A stretch of 64,000 bases of DNA from Megamerina dolium (GCA_963854835.1 OY978526.1:42199140-42263139), one strand, 5' to 3'. Counted from the first letter of the stretch, positions 11,091 through 23,514 are shown. Numbers and translations are program-made. Notes: generated by a model not told the origin, from the sequence alone.

Positions 11091-13867
11091 GACTATAACT
11101 ACGGCTCATAGTTTTTTATATACGTTATGTAGGTGAAAAATTTGTTCTGCCATAATATTCACACGTATGAGTACAATAATTTGATGAATAAAAATTTAGA
11201 AATGGTCATTGTCAGTAATATCAATCCAAAGTTGACTTATAACGCATTTTGTTTCCTTTTTCTTAACCAAAAAATAAAATAACGTTTTGCAAAAAAGAAA
11301 AAAACTGAAACGAAGTATTCAATGTATATTAAAAAGCATGTAAATACTGGTAGATATTTACTGGTAATGTAATTTAATTAAACAGACATCAAGAGCAATC
11401 CCCATTTTATTATGTACAGTGATAATAATAAATTATATGAACTCATTATGATCATACATATACATACAATACATGATGTACACACAGTCCTATATTCTCA
11501 AATCTTACTATTACATGTTATTACGTGTAAGAAAATAAATAAATAATAATGCAGAAGTGTGTAAAATATATTCTTTATGGTGATAAAACTGTCAAATGCA
11601 GTATAAAAAAACATGCATCAACAAGCACATTAGACAGACACATATTGTACATATAAACGTACTTATACACCAATCAACACCAACCATAGTAAACCAGCGC
11701 AGAAATTGTAAGAAAACTGTTTCTATGTGAAGAACACGGGCGGTGTGATATTTTTGAGAATATTAAAATGGCCACAAAATAAGGCCAAACTAAACCTGAA
11801 ACTGCTTCTGTTTGACAATCATTATAACAATCATACACAACAAAATTCCATTTACAATTGTGCAAAAATATATTGTATGATGGCCTTGCAATAGTTCATC
11901 GCATTTTTTTGCAAAATTTGGAAAATGTTATTATATATTTATATACAAAAATCAGATACAAGAATCAGATTTAACTCAGGTTGGAAACAATAGAATCGCA
12001 TGTTCATACAAAGCTTGAGTTTTCACCATTTACTTGTTTCAATCAGATTGGGAGATGGTTCAGCTTGCAGATTCTTGGCTTTAGTTAGAAATATTATCCT
12101 GGAATGACTAGTAGTATGTTATGCAGACTGGGTGAGTTTTAGATGTCCTATATAAGATTATCCTGCTAGGATCAAAATAACTATAAGCCCGAATCGGCTC
12201 CAAAACCCCCATAAACTTTGATTTTAAAATATATAAAATATAATATCCCAAAAACGGTACCAACTTTTGCATCAACCCAATGCATACGTACATTTAGTAT
12301 GTGCAAGAGTATGAAAAGGATAATAATGAACAAATTATAACGATAAAAGGATATTTATAGTGCAATTTGCTGTGTGCGCGCGTGAGTGTGTGATTTCATA
12401 CTATGAAAGTGATCCCAGTTGGAATTTAATAAAACGTAAGGAATATCAACCAATCATACAATACACACACTACTATTTTGTTTTATTTGTTTTGCTACAT
12501 ATGCAATACATATGTATATACTCGTCTATATGTTATATTGTGGATAAGCACATCTCACTTTCATGTCACCATCACAGCTGACACCGCCGACTTCTTTGTT
12601 GTCGGCATCGACAACATCATCATCATTGTGTGTCCTTTACCCACTACTTGAATAACAACAACTACAATAATAATAATAATAATAATAATAGTAATATGAA
12701 TGTACATATGTGTGTGTGTGTGTATGATAATAATAATACGACTATGTCGATATAGGTATGTAATCTCTGTCTGAAAATAAACACGTATATGTGTATGCCT
12801 GCTTTCTCTTACCTATTCAACGAGAACAATGTGCTTGTTATGCATTCGAATGAGTTTCTCCCCTCTCCTCTTCTCTGGATAATGTGGTTCGTTATTTTCG
12901 GCCATTTACTGCTAATGTGTGTGAGTATGTCTATAAGTGTACCATTATGATTGCAATTGCAACAATAAGAGTTCGCTTATTACCCACACTATAAGCATAC
13001 ATAACTACGTACATACATACTGTGTAGTATTGCCTATATTTTATTTATTTTTTCATTTTCTCTTGATGAGTTATTTTTTATTTATTTTTTTATTTTGCTT
13101 ATTTCTTTTGCTTTCATTATTTTTAGTCATCATATACTATTGTATATGTATGTATATGTAGGTGCATATCTAGACATATTTGTTCCGAAGGTCATTTTTC
13201 TTAATATTGATATTTTTTTTTTCTTTTTTAGTGAACCAACTAACAGAGCACGCATAAAAATGCTTATATAGTACATTTATTATGTGTTCTTGTTTTGAAA
13301 ATATTCATAAATTTCTAATTCCACTGCTAGTTACATATTGCTATGGCAACTTACTTACTTCTTACTTTTAACATGGACAATAAAATGGGTATGCGTTGCG
13401 TTACTTGTTTACGTTCACCATTTCTTCATTATATGAAGAAAACTTTTCCTTTTCGCATGCTAGGTACATTATTTTGTTTTTCTCTTTTCTGCGAATAATT
13501 GTTTTCCTAAGTAAAAAATATAATAAAGCTGCTTGAATTACGAGTACACACGAAAGTATGTATTTAAATATATTGCATATAGTATTCTAGTGAAGAAATA
13601 TAAAAGCATCAATATAAGGAAAAACTTCTAAAAGTTGGTTTAAAAGCATTTTCAAATATTAACCCATTCTCTACAAGCGTTACATTTTTGGAACATTGAA
13701 TGTAGAACAGTATTATTTTCGTCAAACAAATATCACCGATTCGCGATTGTAATAAGTATTTAAGTATTTCAAAACTTCTATAATTAAACGTGTTTGAGAA
13801 AATAAGCAAAATTTACTTTTCGAAGTTACAATTTCGTTTGTATAAATAAAAAATAAATATGTGGCAC
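11091..13867. other. Intron sequence with no gene seen
   Basis: AT-rich intron with (TAA)n at about 12667-12692, GT-rich runs near 12710 and 12365, and poly-T tracts near 13040-13120 and 13210. Open frames are short and without recognisable domains. Confidence 0.7.
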
Positions 13868-14193
13868 TTAAAGACCCGAAGGGCTCTTTGGCAGAAGCTC
13901 ATTATAGTTGTTAAACTTTGGACAGTATAAAAAGCAACTTATTTATTTAGCCGGTTCCAAATGGGAGAACTCTTGCGACATCACTTTTATGAGCTTTGTC
14001 ACAGAGTTCTTTTTGAAACTTTTCCATGGCAAATTGTTACTGCCGGAAGAATTGCCAATTGCTTGCCGACAGGTGGGTACCGTTTGAAGGAAAAATCTTT
14101 TCGATATTAAATTTGTTATGCTTCAGCCGGGGATTGAACTCACGCCCTACAGATCAAGAGGCCAACACACTAACTACTGAGCTACGGCACGCG
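13868..14193 (-). mobile_element. tRNA-derived SINE, near full length
   Basis: On the minus strand the head reads GCCGTAGCTCAGTAG (A box region) and GAGTTCAATCCCCGG (B box region), followed by a ~250-bp body: AACAAATTTAATATCG, GGTACCCACCTGTCGGCAAG, AATTGCCAATTC-type words, GAACCGGCTAAATAAATAAG and a tail with AGAGCCCTTCGGG. The same head and body recur at 25651, 39030, 27183, 57121 and (decayed) 18405, so this is a dispersed family. It ends just upstream of the Jockey-type LINE. Confidence 0.88.
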
Positions 14194-14346
14194 CATTTTA
14201 CATGTATACTTACAAATATTTCAAGCAAGTTCAAAAATTTTCGGCAATAAAAATTTTATTTATGAGCGTATTTTAATTTTCATATATTTTATTCTGATAA
14301 AAGTAAAGTAGTAAAGCGAAAAAGAAGTCCCCAAAATTCAAAACAA

Positions 14347-15034
14347 ATGAATTCAACAAAAATTCAGAAGCAAAACACTACCCCTAGTAGTTCGGAAAAT
14401 AGATACGCACTGCTTTCAAGTGATGAAAGTGACGCAAATATTATATCCAAGAAAAATTTCAAATCGCCAGATTAGTCAGATAAGTTGATTTCCAGAATAA
14501 CAAACCTCATAGGACCAAAGAATTTCCACGTTGTTCCTATTCGCAAAGGCCAAGTTGAAGAAACGAAAGTGCAAATCTATAGCGAAACTCTTTAGCCTTA
14601 AGTAATTGCAGAATTTGATGCCGTAAAAAAGAATTACTACACATATCAGCTAAAAAGTACAAAGGGCTTAATCGTTGTTCTCAAAGGCGTCGAATCCATG
14701 AATATTAATGAAATCAAACTCGCCCTTCAGGAAGAAGGGTTCCAAGCCAAAACGGTATGCAACATTCTCAATAAGAGCAATATACCTCAACCGTTATATC
14801 GCATTGAAGTTCAACCTGAAACAAAAACCCTTAAGAAAAGGTGAAGTACACCCCATATATAAAATTCGATATTTATTGCATCACAAAATCACAATCGAAG
14901 AACCCCATAAGAGAACTGTACCTCCTGTACCTGCCTGCTGTTGATTTGTAATTTGGGGAGATCTTCATAAATCAAACATATGACCAAAGTCTAAAGGCGA
15001 TGCTAGCATGAAAAAATGCAACAATCATGGAGGT
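14347..15034 (+). pseudogene. Jockey-type ORF1 (gag-like), N-terminal and zinc-knuckle part
   Basis: The start ATG at 14347 opens MNSTKIQKQNTTPSSSENRY. Through stops and shifts the frames then show YYTYQLKSTKGLIVVLKGVE and EIKLALQEEGFQAKTV, typical of the RNA-binding part of Jockey gag. A decayed CCHC knuckle region follows (GDLHKS, PKSKGDAS, CNNHGGN). In-frame stops occur, for example at the TAG after KSPD near 14472. The gene is cut by the RTE insertion inside the knuckle region and resumes at 15671 with HTSNYRGCPVY. Confidence 0.75.
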
Positions 15035-15038
15035 AATC

Positions 15039-15659
15039 TTACCTACTTACTTATGTGGCCATAACAACCGAATATCGATTTAGGCCGAAAATAACATGCT
15101 TCGCCAGCCATATCTGTTCTTCGCTAGCTGGCGCCCGTTAGAAAATTCAAGCGCCGTCAGGTTCTACGGTACTTGGTCTTTCCACCGGAGGTTAGGTCTT
15201 CCTCTTCTGCGTCGTCCTCCAGCGGGTTCCGAATATAACACCTTCTTAGCTGGAGAGTGTTCTTCCATTCGCTCGTCATGACCTAGCCAGCGCAGCCGCT
15301 GGATTTTGATGCGCTTTACTATGTCAATATCGGCATAAAGCTCGTACAGCTCATAGTTGTACCTTATTCGGTACTCGCCACCAACGCAAATAGGTCGAAA
15401 GATCTTGCTTAGGATTTTTCTCTCGAAAACTCCAAGCATTCGCTCATCCGAGGTGGAAATTGTCTAGGCTTCAACGCCATATGTTAGGACAGGCATGATG
15501 AGAGACTTGTAGAGTGTAATTTTTGCTCTTCGAGAGAGGGCTCAACTTCTCAATTGCTTACTTAGCCCAAAGTAGCACCTGTTTGCAAGAGTGATCCTAC
15601 GCAATATCTGCAGGCTGACGTCATTACTGCTGTTAATGCTGGTTCGAAGATAGACAAAG
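15039..15659 (-). mobile_element. RTE-like LINE 3' fragment nested in Jockey ORF1
   Basis: Flanked by an 11-bp target duplication, TGGAGGTAATC at 15028-15038 and TGGTGGTAATC at 15660-15670 (10 of 11 identical). The gag frame reads through if the insert is ignored. On the minus strand the insert encodes the ORF2 C-terminus: ITLANRCYFGLSKQL-like start, then FERKILSKIFRPICVGGEYR, LRWLGHDERM, PAGGRRRRGRPNLRWKDQV. The 3' end at the left carries a TTAC-type short repeat (minus-strand GTAA). Relatives lie at about 21600, 31440, 45330, 55225 and 60500. Confidence 0.88.
15164..15439 (-). pseudogene. RTE-like LINE ORF2 C-terminus
   Basis: An open frame of 91 residues with FERKILSKIFRPICVGGEYRIRYNYELYELY, DIVKRIKIQRLRWLGHDERME and the basic GGRRRRGRPNLRWKDQV end. 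These are standard C-terminal blocks of this LINE group downstream of RT. The frame continues upstream in decayed form to 15659. Confidence 0.85.
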
Positions 15660-15670
15660 TGGTGGTAATC

Positions 15671-16003
15671 ACACCTCAAATTATAGAGGTTGCCCCGTAT
15701 ATACAACCCTAAAGCTAAATTTCTCCTCTAGCAAACAACCTCTAAGCCAGCTGAGCAAACTCAGATAGCCAACTCAAACCAACTCATACGCTAGTGATTT
15801 AAAACAGAACCCACACCAACAAAGCAATGTAAATAATGAGAAGAAGCACTCACTGCCCACCCAACACCCAAGTACCCTTGAACATTCGCTTCGAACACTA
15901 ATCCAGAACATGAACCAATTCATGAACTCAATGCAAACAATGATGCAAGAAAATATGAAAAATCATTCGATGATATTCCAAACATTGCTATCCAGACCAT
16001 AAA
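15671..16003 (+). pseudogene. Jockey-type ORF1 C-terminal part after the insertion
   Basis: The frame resumes with NYRGCPVY, the last half of a zinc knuckle, then a Gln/Asn/Ser-rich stretch (PHQQSNVNNEKKHSLPTQHP) and a closing helix LIQNMNQFMNSMQTMMQENM before TAA just upstream of ORF2. This is the usual ending of Jockey ORF1 proteins. Confidence 0.7.
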
Positions 16004-16007
16004 TACC

Positions 16008-17380
16008 ATGAGTCGTCTCAAGATATGCCACTGGAACGCCAACGGTTTAAGCGAGCACTGTTTGGAGCTAATTCAATTCCTTGAATCCAACCAGATTGAC
16101 CTATTTCATTGACAAAAATTGCTACTGAATACCACATTACAAACTCTACACCATCCTCATCATCCTCATGGTAAGGCACGCGGAGGAACTGCCATATTGA
16201 TAAAAACCAGAATAAAACATCATGCTCTCGAGCATTTCAGTAGAGTCTACTTGCAAGCAACATCTATATGCCTGGAAGAGTACATCTCAAAGCTAGTAAT
16301 ATCTGCGATATACTGTCCCCCAAGACACATTATTACCGAACAGCAATATAAAGAGATTTTCTCAACTCTTGGTAACAAATTCTTGGTTGCTGGCGATTTC
16401 AACACCAAACAGACTCACTGGGGCTCCCGCTTAATAACTCCAAAAGGCAGAAGACTATGCTCAATCATTACTAACCACGGCTACAATGTAATCGACATAT
16501 TGGCCGACGGACAAGAGGAAGATACGCGATCTCATAGACTTTGTAGTCGCCAAAGGATTGCAGATGGAAAATATCTCCACAGAGTGTAATTACGATCTCT
16601 CATCTGATCATACACCCAGGGTAATATCTATAAAATCACCAAGCCCCCAAAAAAGTTGCGTTGGAAAGAAAATAGACTGGTTGAAATTCAAGAAATATGT
16701 AAATTCCCATCTTCCTCTAAGTACTGTATTAAGAAATGGACAAGATGTAGACTCAGCACTCGAAAAATTCAACCAGTTGCTCTCATTAGCTCTCAAATCA
16801 GCCACCTGCACAAGGGTAAACATTTTGGCTAGCAAAATGGCGCATAAAAGTCAATGAATCAAAGAGCGTACATGTAACCTTCACTCTAAGGCTAGATACA
16901 TGACCGCAAATTAAAATAAATGGCCAATTACTTCCACAATATTCCTCAACAAAGTACTTGGGTATTCACCTCGACAGAAGGCTGACCTGGAACAATCACA
17001 TAGAGGCAAAGAAAACTCAGATCAAGCTAAAAATTAATCAGTTATGGTGGCTGTTACACAAAAGCTCAAAGTCGAATCTAGAATACAAAGTGCTATTATA
17101 TAAAGCAATCCTGAAGCCAATGTGGACTTATAGTATTCAGTTATGGGGAACCGCATCTCCCGCAAATATTGAAAAAAATGCAGCGAATACAATCCAAGTG
17201 TCTGCGAATTATTGTAAAAGCGCCTTGGTATATGAGGAACGTTAACATCCATAGAGATTTGAATGTACCCACAATTTCTGAGGAAGTTGCAAAGTCCTGC
17301 AGAAACCACATTCAAAAATTACACAACCATCCGAATCCCCTTGCTAGGCAATTGTTGCTGAGCACAGGCCATCAATGATT
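16008..17380 (+). pseudogene. Jockey-type ORF2: endonuclease plus C-terminus, RT core deleted
   Basis: ORF2 opens with MSRLKICHWNANGLSEH, the start of the APE-type endonuclease. A ~20-bp deletion near 16106 breaks the frame. The EN continues at 16119-16589 with GKARGGTAILIKTRIKHH, YCPPRHIITEQQY and LVAGDFNTKQTHWGS (the GDFN catalytic block), then DLSSDHTP in the 16558 frame. Near 16830 the sequence jumps from the EN-RT linker straight to AKWRIKVNESK, which lies after the FADD box in the sister copy. The distal part (16958-17378) has YLGIHLDRRLTWNNH, KPMWTYSIQLWGTAS and NVNIHRDLNVPTI. No polymerase core is left. Confidence 0.88.
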
Positions 17381-17599
17381 AAAAAGAAATGACACATTGA
17401 ATACGCTGTGAAATTGCTAAACCTCGCGACTCAACAAATTGCGATGGAACATCTGGAATATCACATAATTTTAAGTTAGTTTGTAAGATTTGAATACTTA
17501 TTCTGAGTTTCTCCGAATGTTAGAAAGATTCAATAAATTCTTAGTATTTAAACAAACAAAAAAAATCATTCATTGGTTTTTTTTTTTCTAATACTCATA

Positions 17600-18320
17600 T
17601 AGGAACGAATTGATAACACTGTTCTAGTTTTTGGCATGAAATTTTTTATCAAAGTTCAAGTAAATTCTGTCAGTTAAGCCTACTGAGTTGATCGGTACCC
17701 ACCAGAGGGCAACTTTCCACCTTTTTTCACCGAAAACAAAGAAAAAAAAATATGTTTAAACTTCACTTCACAAACAAAGAGAAAATTCGTGGCAGTTGAG
17801 CAAAAATCCTACTTTTTCTGAAGTAAAAATTACTGAAAATATGTTTTAAAATTTATCCTTGACGAAAAAAGAACTATTTAAAAAAATGCATGTTTAAAGC
17901 TATAATTTTTTCTCTCCAACGCAAAAATTTGAATTTTAGCCGGCTAATAGTTCGGTGTAAAAAAAGGTTTAAAATAACCACTTTATAAAAAATTATATTT
18001 GTGGTCATTAATAAAAAATATTTCAACCATTTAAGTTACCATCAACCATCACTGTAACTCATTGAACATGTGACACTCAACATACATACACCTAATCCTC
18101 TCACAATGATAATGAAAAAATTTACTAAATTTTGTAAACAATGTCAAGATCTATTTATGGAACTTAACACTTGAAGTTCACATTTAATCCTTTTTGAAAT
18201 TATTCTCTAAAATCCACTGTAATTTTAATTTTGGCGAAAACTTATCACTAAGATGAGTAGCAATAACCAAAAAAGTCGAAAAACCTTTTAAGTCTTTTTC
18301 ATTTTCATTGTAATATGTTA
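17600..18320 (+). repeat. Unclassified interspersed repeat, copy 1
   Basis: Three collinear blocks match the copy at 61420-62900: 17616-17725 (TTTTTGGCATGAAATTTTTT and GATCGGTACCCACCAG), 18102-18175 (TCAAGATCTATTTA and ACTTGAAGT) and 18255-18300 (AAAAGTC, TTTAAG, TTTTCAT). No recognisable coding frame. The copies are similar enough to be one family, but I cannot assign a class. Confidence 0.7.
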
Positions 18321-18404
18321 CTTTGCAATAATTAAATAATTATTAGAAACTTAGAAGTTCTTGCATTGAAAGATGTTCTGAGACAATTGGAGAAAAAACC
18401 AAAC

Positions 18405-18592
18405 TAATTCTTTCAAACGATGCCACCTGTCGACAAACAATTCGCAACTCTTCCAATATTAACAATTTGGTATGAAAAACCCGCTGAATTAGCTTTGTGA
18501 CAAAGCGAAAAAAATGTGGTGTCACAAAGATTTTAGTCTTTGCAATCGAACATTTCAATACTGCCCAATTTTAACATGCACACCAGCAGTGA
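18405..18592 (+). mobile_element. Decayed SINE body
   Basis: The order of words follows the SINE body at 39100-39330: ATGCCACCTGTCGACAAAC, CAATTCGCAACTCTTCC, TTAACAATTTGGTATGAAAA, TTTGTGACAAAGC, GTGGTGTCACAA, ACTGCCCAATTTTAACATGC. The tRNA-like head and the ACCGGCT block are lost or unrecognisable. It is more diverged than the other copies and so probably older. Confidence 0.65.
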
Positions 18593-18599
18593 AATACCC

Positions 18600-20159
18600 C
18601 TAAAAAATAATACAATAAATCACACTATGTCGAAGCGCTAGGGCTAGCAAACAGTGCTGCTTCTCGTACACAGAGCATAATTTATTCTTTTTATAATAAA
18701 CGCTATAATCGATCACTTTGATGAAACTTGATTGACGTCACGCAATAGCATCACATAATGTTTGTTGAGCCTGAAAATTGAAAAAATCAATGAGCTTAAA
18801 AACTTCGATTCCCCAAAAATTTTCATATTTTAGTAATATTGTATATTTTAAATTTCATACATATACTTATGTATAACTCATTGCTCATTGAGACTTATAT
18901 ACTTAAAGTATTAAAAATTGACTATGCAAACTTTATAATGAAAATAAAGAGCAACTTGAAAACATCTTTGCAATCAAATCATCAGCTTATTTCAAAGAAC
19001 CGAAAAGCAAAAGAAGAGAAGATTATCCATCTTCTTGATGCAAAAATACTGCAATAACAAAATGTAATATCCGTTTTGGCAAAAATTCAATACATTTTAA
19101 TGATAAAAATAGTTGCCATATGTTTACATCTTCTACTCAATTTATATGGGGGAAATATTGTATTGCAACACCCCTTAAATACATTTGTGCAATTCAATGT
19201 AGTGAATTCGAGCAGTATTAGTTTATTATTTTAGTAGCCCACACCCACAATGGTTTTTCTGAAATCATTCATCGACTCCAGCAGTTTAAAATGAAAAGAA
19301 ATCGAACGAACTATATACAAATTGCTTGCTCCTCTTTCGTTTGATGATTTCGCCGCTTTCTACATACTGATTTCCAGTTCACAAAAAGTTCCGAAGTCTA
19401 ATTTAGCTCTAAAGGATGATGATTCTCCATGCATGCTGATCATAACGTGATTGATATAAACGGTGAAAAATATATCGGCTTGACTCGGTTTGAATTCTGC
19501 AAGAATTAAAAAAAAAAAATTTCAAACAGCACTCCTTTACAGGCGTAAGAAGAAACCTGCTTAGACATGAGCATAAATAGTTGATTATACAAGAGTGGTT
19601 GGTAGAAAAAAGAGGAGTGAAGGAGAAATTCACATCGAAATATAAAATTGTCATGGAATATCCGTCATCATGCGCTCATGTATGGAAACATGCTATTACC
19701 ATTTGAACATATTGACTGACAGACTCGTACGTTCATATATGCCACTTAATACATAAGTGGTCAACTAAGTGATTGATTACATGACTCAGTACTTTGCAGT
19801 TAATGTATACATATGTACTGATTGCTATGCGTTAAGTGATGACTTGATTGATTAATTACTTTATAATCGTTTTTGACACTTTCTTTAATTAAATTCCATA
19901 CTTTCAATGCATATATACGAAAATGAGAGCATCGCAACAAATATGGCAACAGATATGTGCAGACAAAATTGAAAATTCCGAAACCAACATTGCGATTTTA
20001 TAATATATGTATATGTGTTTGTGTAAATGTGTCGAAAAAGAATTTGAGCAATATAAAAAAAGAAATAATCCACTTTATTCCACCCATCCCAACCACTAAA
20101 CGTTCCATCATCATTAATTAATCCAACAACTACTTTTCTTTTCCCTTTTCTTTCTACAG
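18600..20159. other. Last part of the Dop1R1 intron, no gene seen
   Basis: AT-rich sequence with short open frames only. A polypyrimidine-rich stretch (TTTTCTTTTCCCTTTTC) at 20134-20155 precedes the terminal-exon acceptor. Confidence 0.7.
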
Positions 20160-20697
20160 ACTATATTGCTACGCTCAGAAACATGTAAAATCAATTAAGG
20201 CTGTTACTCGACCAGGCGAAGTTGCCGAAAAACAACGCTACAAAAGTATACGACGGCCAAAAAATCAGCCGAAGAAGTTCAAAGTACGTAATCTGCATCA
20301 CAGTTCGCCGTATCACGTGTCCGATCACAAAGCAGCTGTTACAGTCGGCGTCATCATGGGTGTATTTCTCATCTGTTGGGTGCCGTTTTTCTGTGTAAAC
20401 ATTGTGGCCGCATTCTGTAAAACATGCATAGGTGGTCAAACCTTTAAAATACTTTCATGGCTGGGCTATTCGAATTCCGCCTTCAATCCGATTATTTATT
20501 CAATTTTCAACAAAGAATTTCGTGACGCCTTCAAACGTATATTGACCACACGCAATCCATGGTGTTGCACTCAAGAAGTTGGCAATATACACCCGCGTAA
20601 TAGTGATCGCTTTGTGACGGATTATGCGGCAAAAAATATTGTCGTCATGAATTCGGGCCGCTCATCAGCCGATCTGGAACAGGTTTCAGCGATTTGA
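20160..20697 (+). CDS. Dop1R1: Dop1R1 terminal coding exon: ICL3, TM6, TM7, C-terminal tail and stop
   Basis: The exon begins after the acceptor TTTCTTTCTACAG, and its first base completes the Arg codon left open at 6141. It adds 178 residues. Residues 1-56 are the end of TM5 and a basic ICL3 (KQRYKSIRRPKNQPKKFK). TM6 carries the CWVPFF signature at about 72-77. An extracellular CKTC segment follows, then TM7 with NSAFNPIIY at about 105-113, helix 8 (FNKEFRDAFKRIL), a vicinal cysteine pair in NPWCC that is a likely palmitoylation site, and a tail ending LEQVSAI before TGA at 20695-20697. No frameshift or nonsense codon is present, so the exon looks functional. The identification as a D1-like dopamine receptor rests on the ICL3 and tail sequence, not only on generic GPCR motifs. 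Confidence 0.97.
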
Positions 20698-21344
20698 CCA
20701 AAACGCACCGCTTCGGCGTTAATCTGTTGTGTCTCTACCACAAATACATCATCATCGCTGACGACATATATTCCGTGAGAATCGGTTACACTAGCGACCA
20801 CAACTATCGTTGAGGTTGTGGAAGCTACCGAAGTGGAAACGGAATTACTGTAATTATTCATCGATGCGGTCGGTGACAGTTAGTCAAGGCTCGCATGAGA
20901 CAATGACGTAGACGAAGAACAAAGCGCCAGCCATCACAGGAAGGCGCTAGAAATTCTAATACAGGGTGAGCGTGTGACACAAATCATTAGGGTGCACTGT
21001 GCACACAATAGTCTTGTGTTTTTCTCCACTAATTTATATTTGATTGTATTTAATTCAACTTTTTCGTTCCTAATGAAGAAAGACACATATATGTAAGTAT
21101 GGGAAGAATGCATAGCGATATGCTATATATCTACTAAGTATAGTAAGTATTATTATGAATAAACTACTCATATAGGTATAGTTTTTAATTTGAATATTTA
21201 ACAATTAAAAAAGCCATGTATTTAAAGAGCAAAATACTCTTCAGTGTGAGTCTGTCTATCTTAGAGTAAACTAACAAATGAACTATATATACATATATAG
21301 GTTCTTAGACGTTTAGGAAATCGTGAGTAAGATAGAAAATAAAA
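20698..21344 (+). other. Dop1R1 3' UTR with candidate polyadenylation signals
   Basis: Sequence after the TGA is initially less AT-rich and contains no continuing frame. AATAAA occurs at 21158-21163 and again at 21339-21344; either could define the mRNA end. The true end cannot be chosen from sequence alone. Confidence 0.55.
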
Positions 21345-21599
21345 ACATGTGATTAGGCGCACTACGCGAACCACTCAAAGAGCTTCTCTGCTAGATTTAA
21401 GTTTCAATCGAAATTAAACTAAAATAGTGCAATACAATTGTAGCTCATTTTCGTTATACGTGAGTATTTTCGTTATCATTATCAATACTTTTTGTTCAGT
21501 TTTTGTCTTTCGTTTTGTCTTAAACACTGACTTTCAGCACAAATCTAAAATTACAAGAACATTTAAATAGTGCGTGTATTTTGGAAAATTTGCAGTTTG

Positions 21600-22080
21600 A
21601 CTTCAATGAAGGCGTTGATTTCTTCTAATGGTTATTTTGGATTCAAACGTTGTTGTTTAGGGGCAATCGCTTATCCTTAGATCTTCTCCAAGATTTGGCG
21701 CAGTGTGAAATATTATTCTATGATTGGTTTATAGCCGAGCTGATAATGCCCGATTAAGTTGTTAAGCATAGGCTTCAATGCTTCACTCAGTACCCACTAT
21801 TAGATCTTGTATGCGATACTAAAGAGAGTTATTCCACAATAGTTGGCGTCAATTGTCTCTTATGTATCGGGCACGCTACACACACAGAGGCTTCAGTCGT
21901 CGAGTATATTTTTGTCGCACCATTAGCACTTCACTTCACGTCCCGTGGTGGAATATTATGAATTTTTCGAAAAGCGGTACACATCCCAAGAAGGTTCTGC
22001 TACGCATTTGGTTGGATCGTTAGATAATCACTAGTTATGAGTTCTTACCTGTTAATGAATTCGGAGAAATCTTGATAGAA
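21600..22080 (-). mobile_element. RTE-like LINE remnant, RT region
   Basis: No open frame survives. The + strand words GGTTTATAGCCGAGCTGATAA, CGATTAAGTTGTTAAGCATAG and TTATTCCACAATAGTTGGCG follow the order of the antisense RT region of the same LINE group as the insert at 15039. The piece at 31860 (TTATTCCACGAAAGTTGGCC) overlaps it in sequence. The assignment rests partly on memory of the consensus. Confidence 0.6.
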
Positions 22081-23514
22081 TATCAAGTTATTGTTAGATA
22101 AATTCAAAACAATTTAGCTAATCTACTCTAGTTAACTACCTACCAGAGAATTGGAAATTTTCTTCAAGTTTTTGTGAGATGATCTACCTTCCACTTTTTC
22201 ACTTATTTCCTTATTTATTTAACAAAAACAACAAATCAAAAGAGTTAATTGCTAAAAGTTTCTTTTATCTCCAACATCAGCGAAATTGCATTATATTTGT
22301 CTTTTCTATTTACATTACGAACATACAACGTATATATTAATTAGAATTCGTTTTATGTATACAAGCAATTAAAACTTATTCGACTGCTACCCCACCAAAT
22401 ATAATAGATGAAAAAAAAAAACAAACCAAAATAAACAAAAGACTTGTAAATATTAGTAGATACATTTTTTTATTTGTGCTAATCATAAAATGTCATAAAA
22501 ATTTATCGTTTCAATTAATTTAATGCATTTAGGAAAATATATATACTTGCATACATGCCATGTATATATAAAATCATCAGACATTTTATTTATATGCATA
22601 TTCTAACACACATACATATGTGCGAAATTTTAATAAAAGCCTAATCGAAAAGCATCAAAATCACACCAAATGTCATACCAATTCGTGTATATGTAGTACA
22701 TAGGCATACAATATTTATATGGATATAGGTACTCATACATGGCAAATGCGTATTTGATACTCAACATATTTTCATACGAAATTTATAGCAATTCAGCATG
22801 ACACCATATGTGCGATGGTGATGCTGAAGATGCTATTGTCAATATTAGTGCGTGCATACGTATGTGAAGCTAAAATCAAATCATAAACTCATTGAAATCC
22901 AAATATCCATAGAATATATGCATGAGCATGATTTGCATAGTAATTGCTATCGTTAAGATTATCTCATTCGAAGATAAGTAAACTGAATGTCATCGATATA
23001 GTTAGTTTATCTATTTATTTATTTATTTATTTATTTATTTATTTTGATTTACCTATCATAATTCATATCATAATTCGTAATGATAACATTTCTCTCAGGA
23101 TTTCTATTAAGTATTCCATGTTTTCGGACAATTAATAGTTTAGTTTTTGGAGGACACAAGTCCCATTATAGCGGCATTTACTAAAATTTGTATTTCAAAT
23201 GCCATGATGTTAAGCGGAGCAAAATATCACCGGCGATTCTTTATATTTAGACAGTACTACTTAGTTTTGTCTGCCGATTCTGAAAAGCAAAATAATCAAG
23301 AATACATTTGCTTACATCTCCAAAAATGTACTTAGTACAAATAAGCTGTGTTGCAAAACGCAATTCTTTTTTAATTAATTCCCTTTTATATTACACCTGT
23401 CTATTGGCACTAAGTAATTATTTCAACATTTAGGAAATATTAGAAATCTTAAATCAATATCTAAGACTACAATTTCAAACTTTTAAATGAATTTAACTTA
23501 AATTTAGTTTACAT
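22080..23514. other. Intergenic, no gene seen
   Basis: AT-rich with a (TTTA)n run at about 23008-23043. Short frames only. The left-hand LINE 3' UTR of the element ending at 23515 may extend to about 23400. Confidence 0.65.

Larger units (their letters stand above)
14330..17567 (+). mobile_element. Jockey-clade LINE copy 1, internally deleted and interrupted
   Basis: Sense-strand LINE with a gag-like ORF1 (from 14347), an ORF2 start (16008), an endonuclease and the distal ORF2, ending in a short A-rich tail at 17553-17567. It is a sister copy of the element at 57207-59960: EN and C-terminal segments match at most residues. An RTE-type fragment is inserted at 15039-15659, and a deletion near 16830 removes the linker and RT catalytic core. 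Stops and frameshifts are scattered, so it is dead. It shares orientation with the Dop1R1 transcript. Confidence 0.9.
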
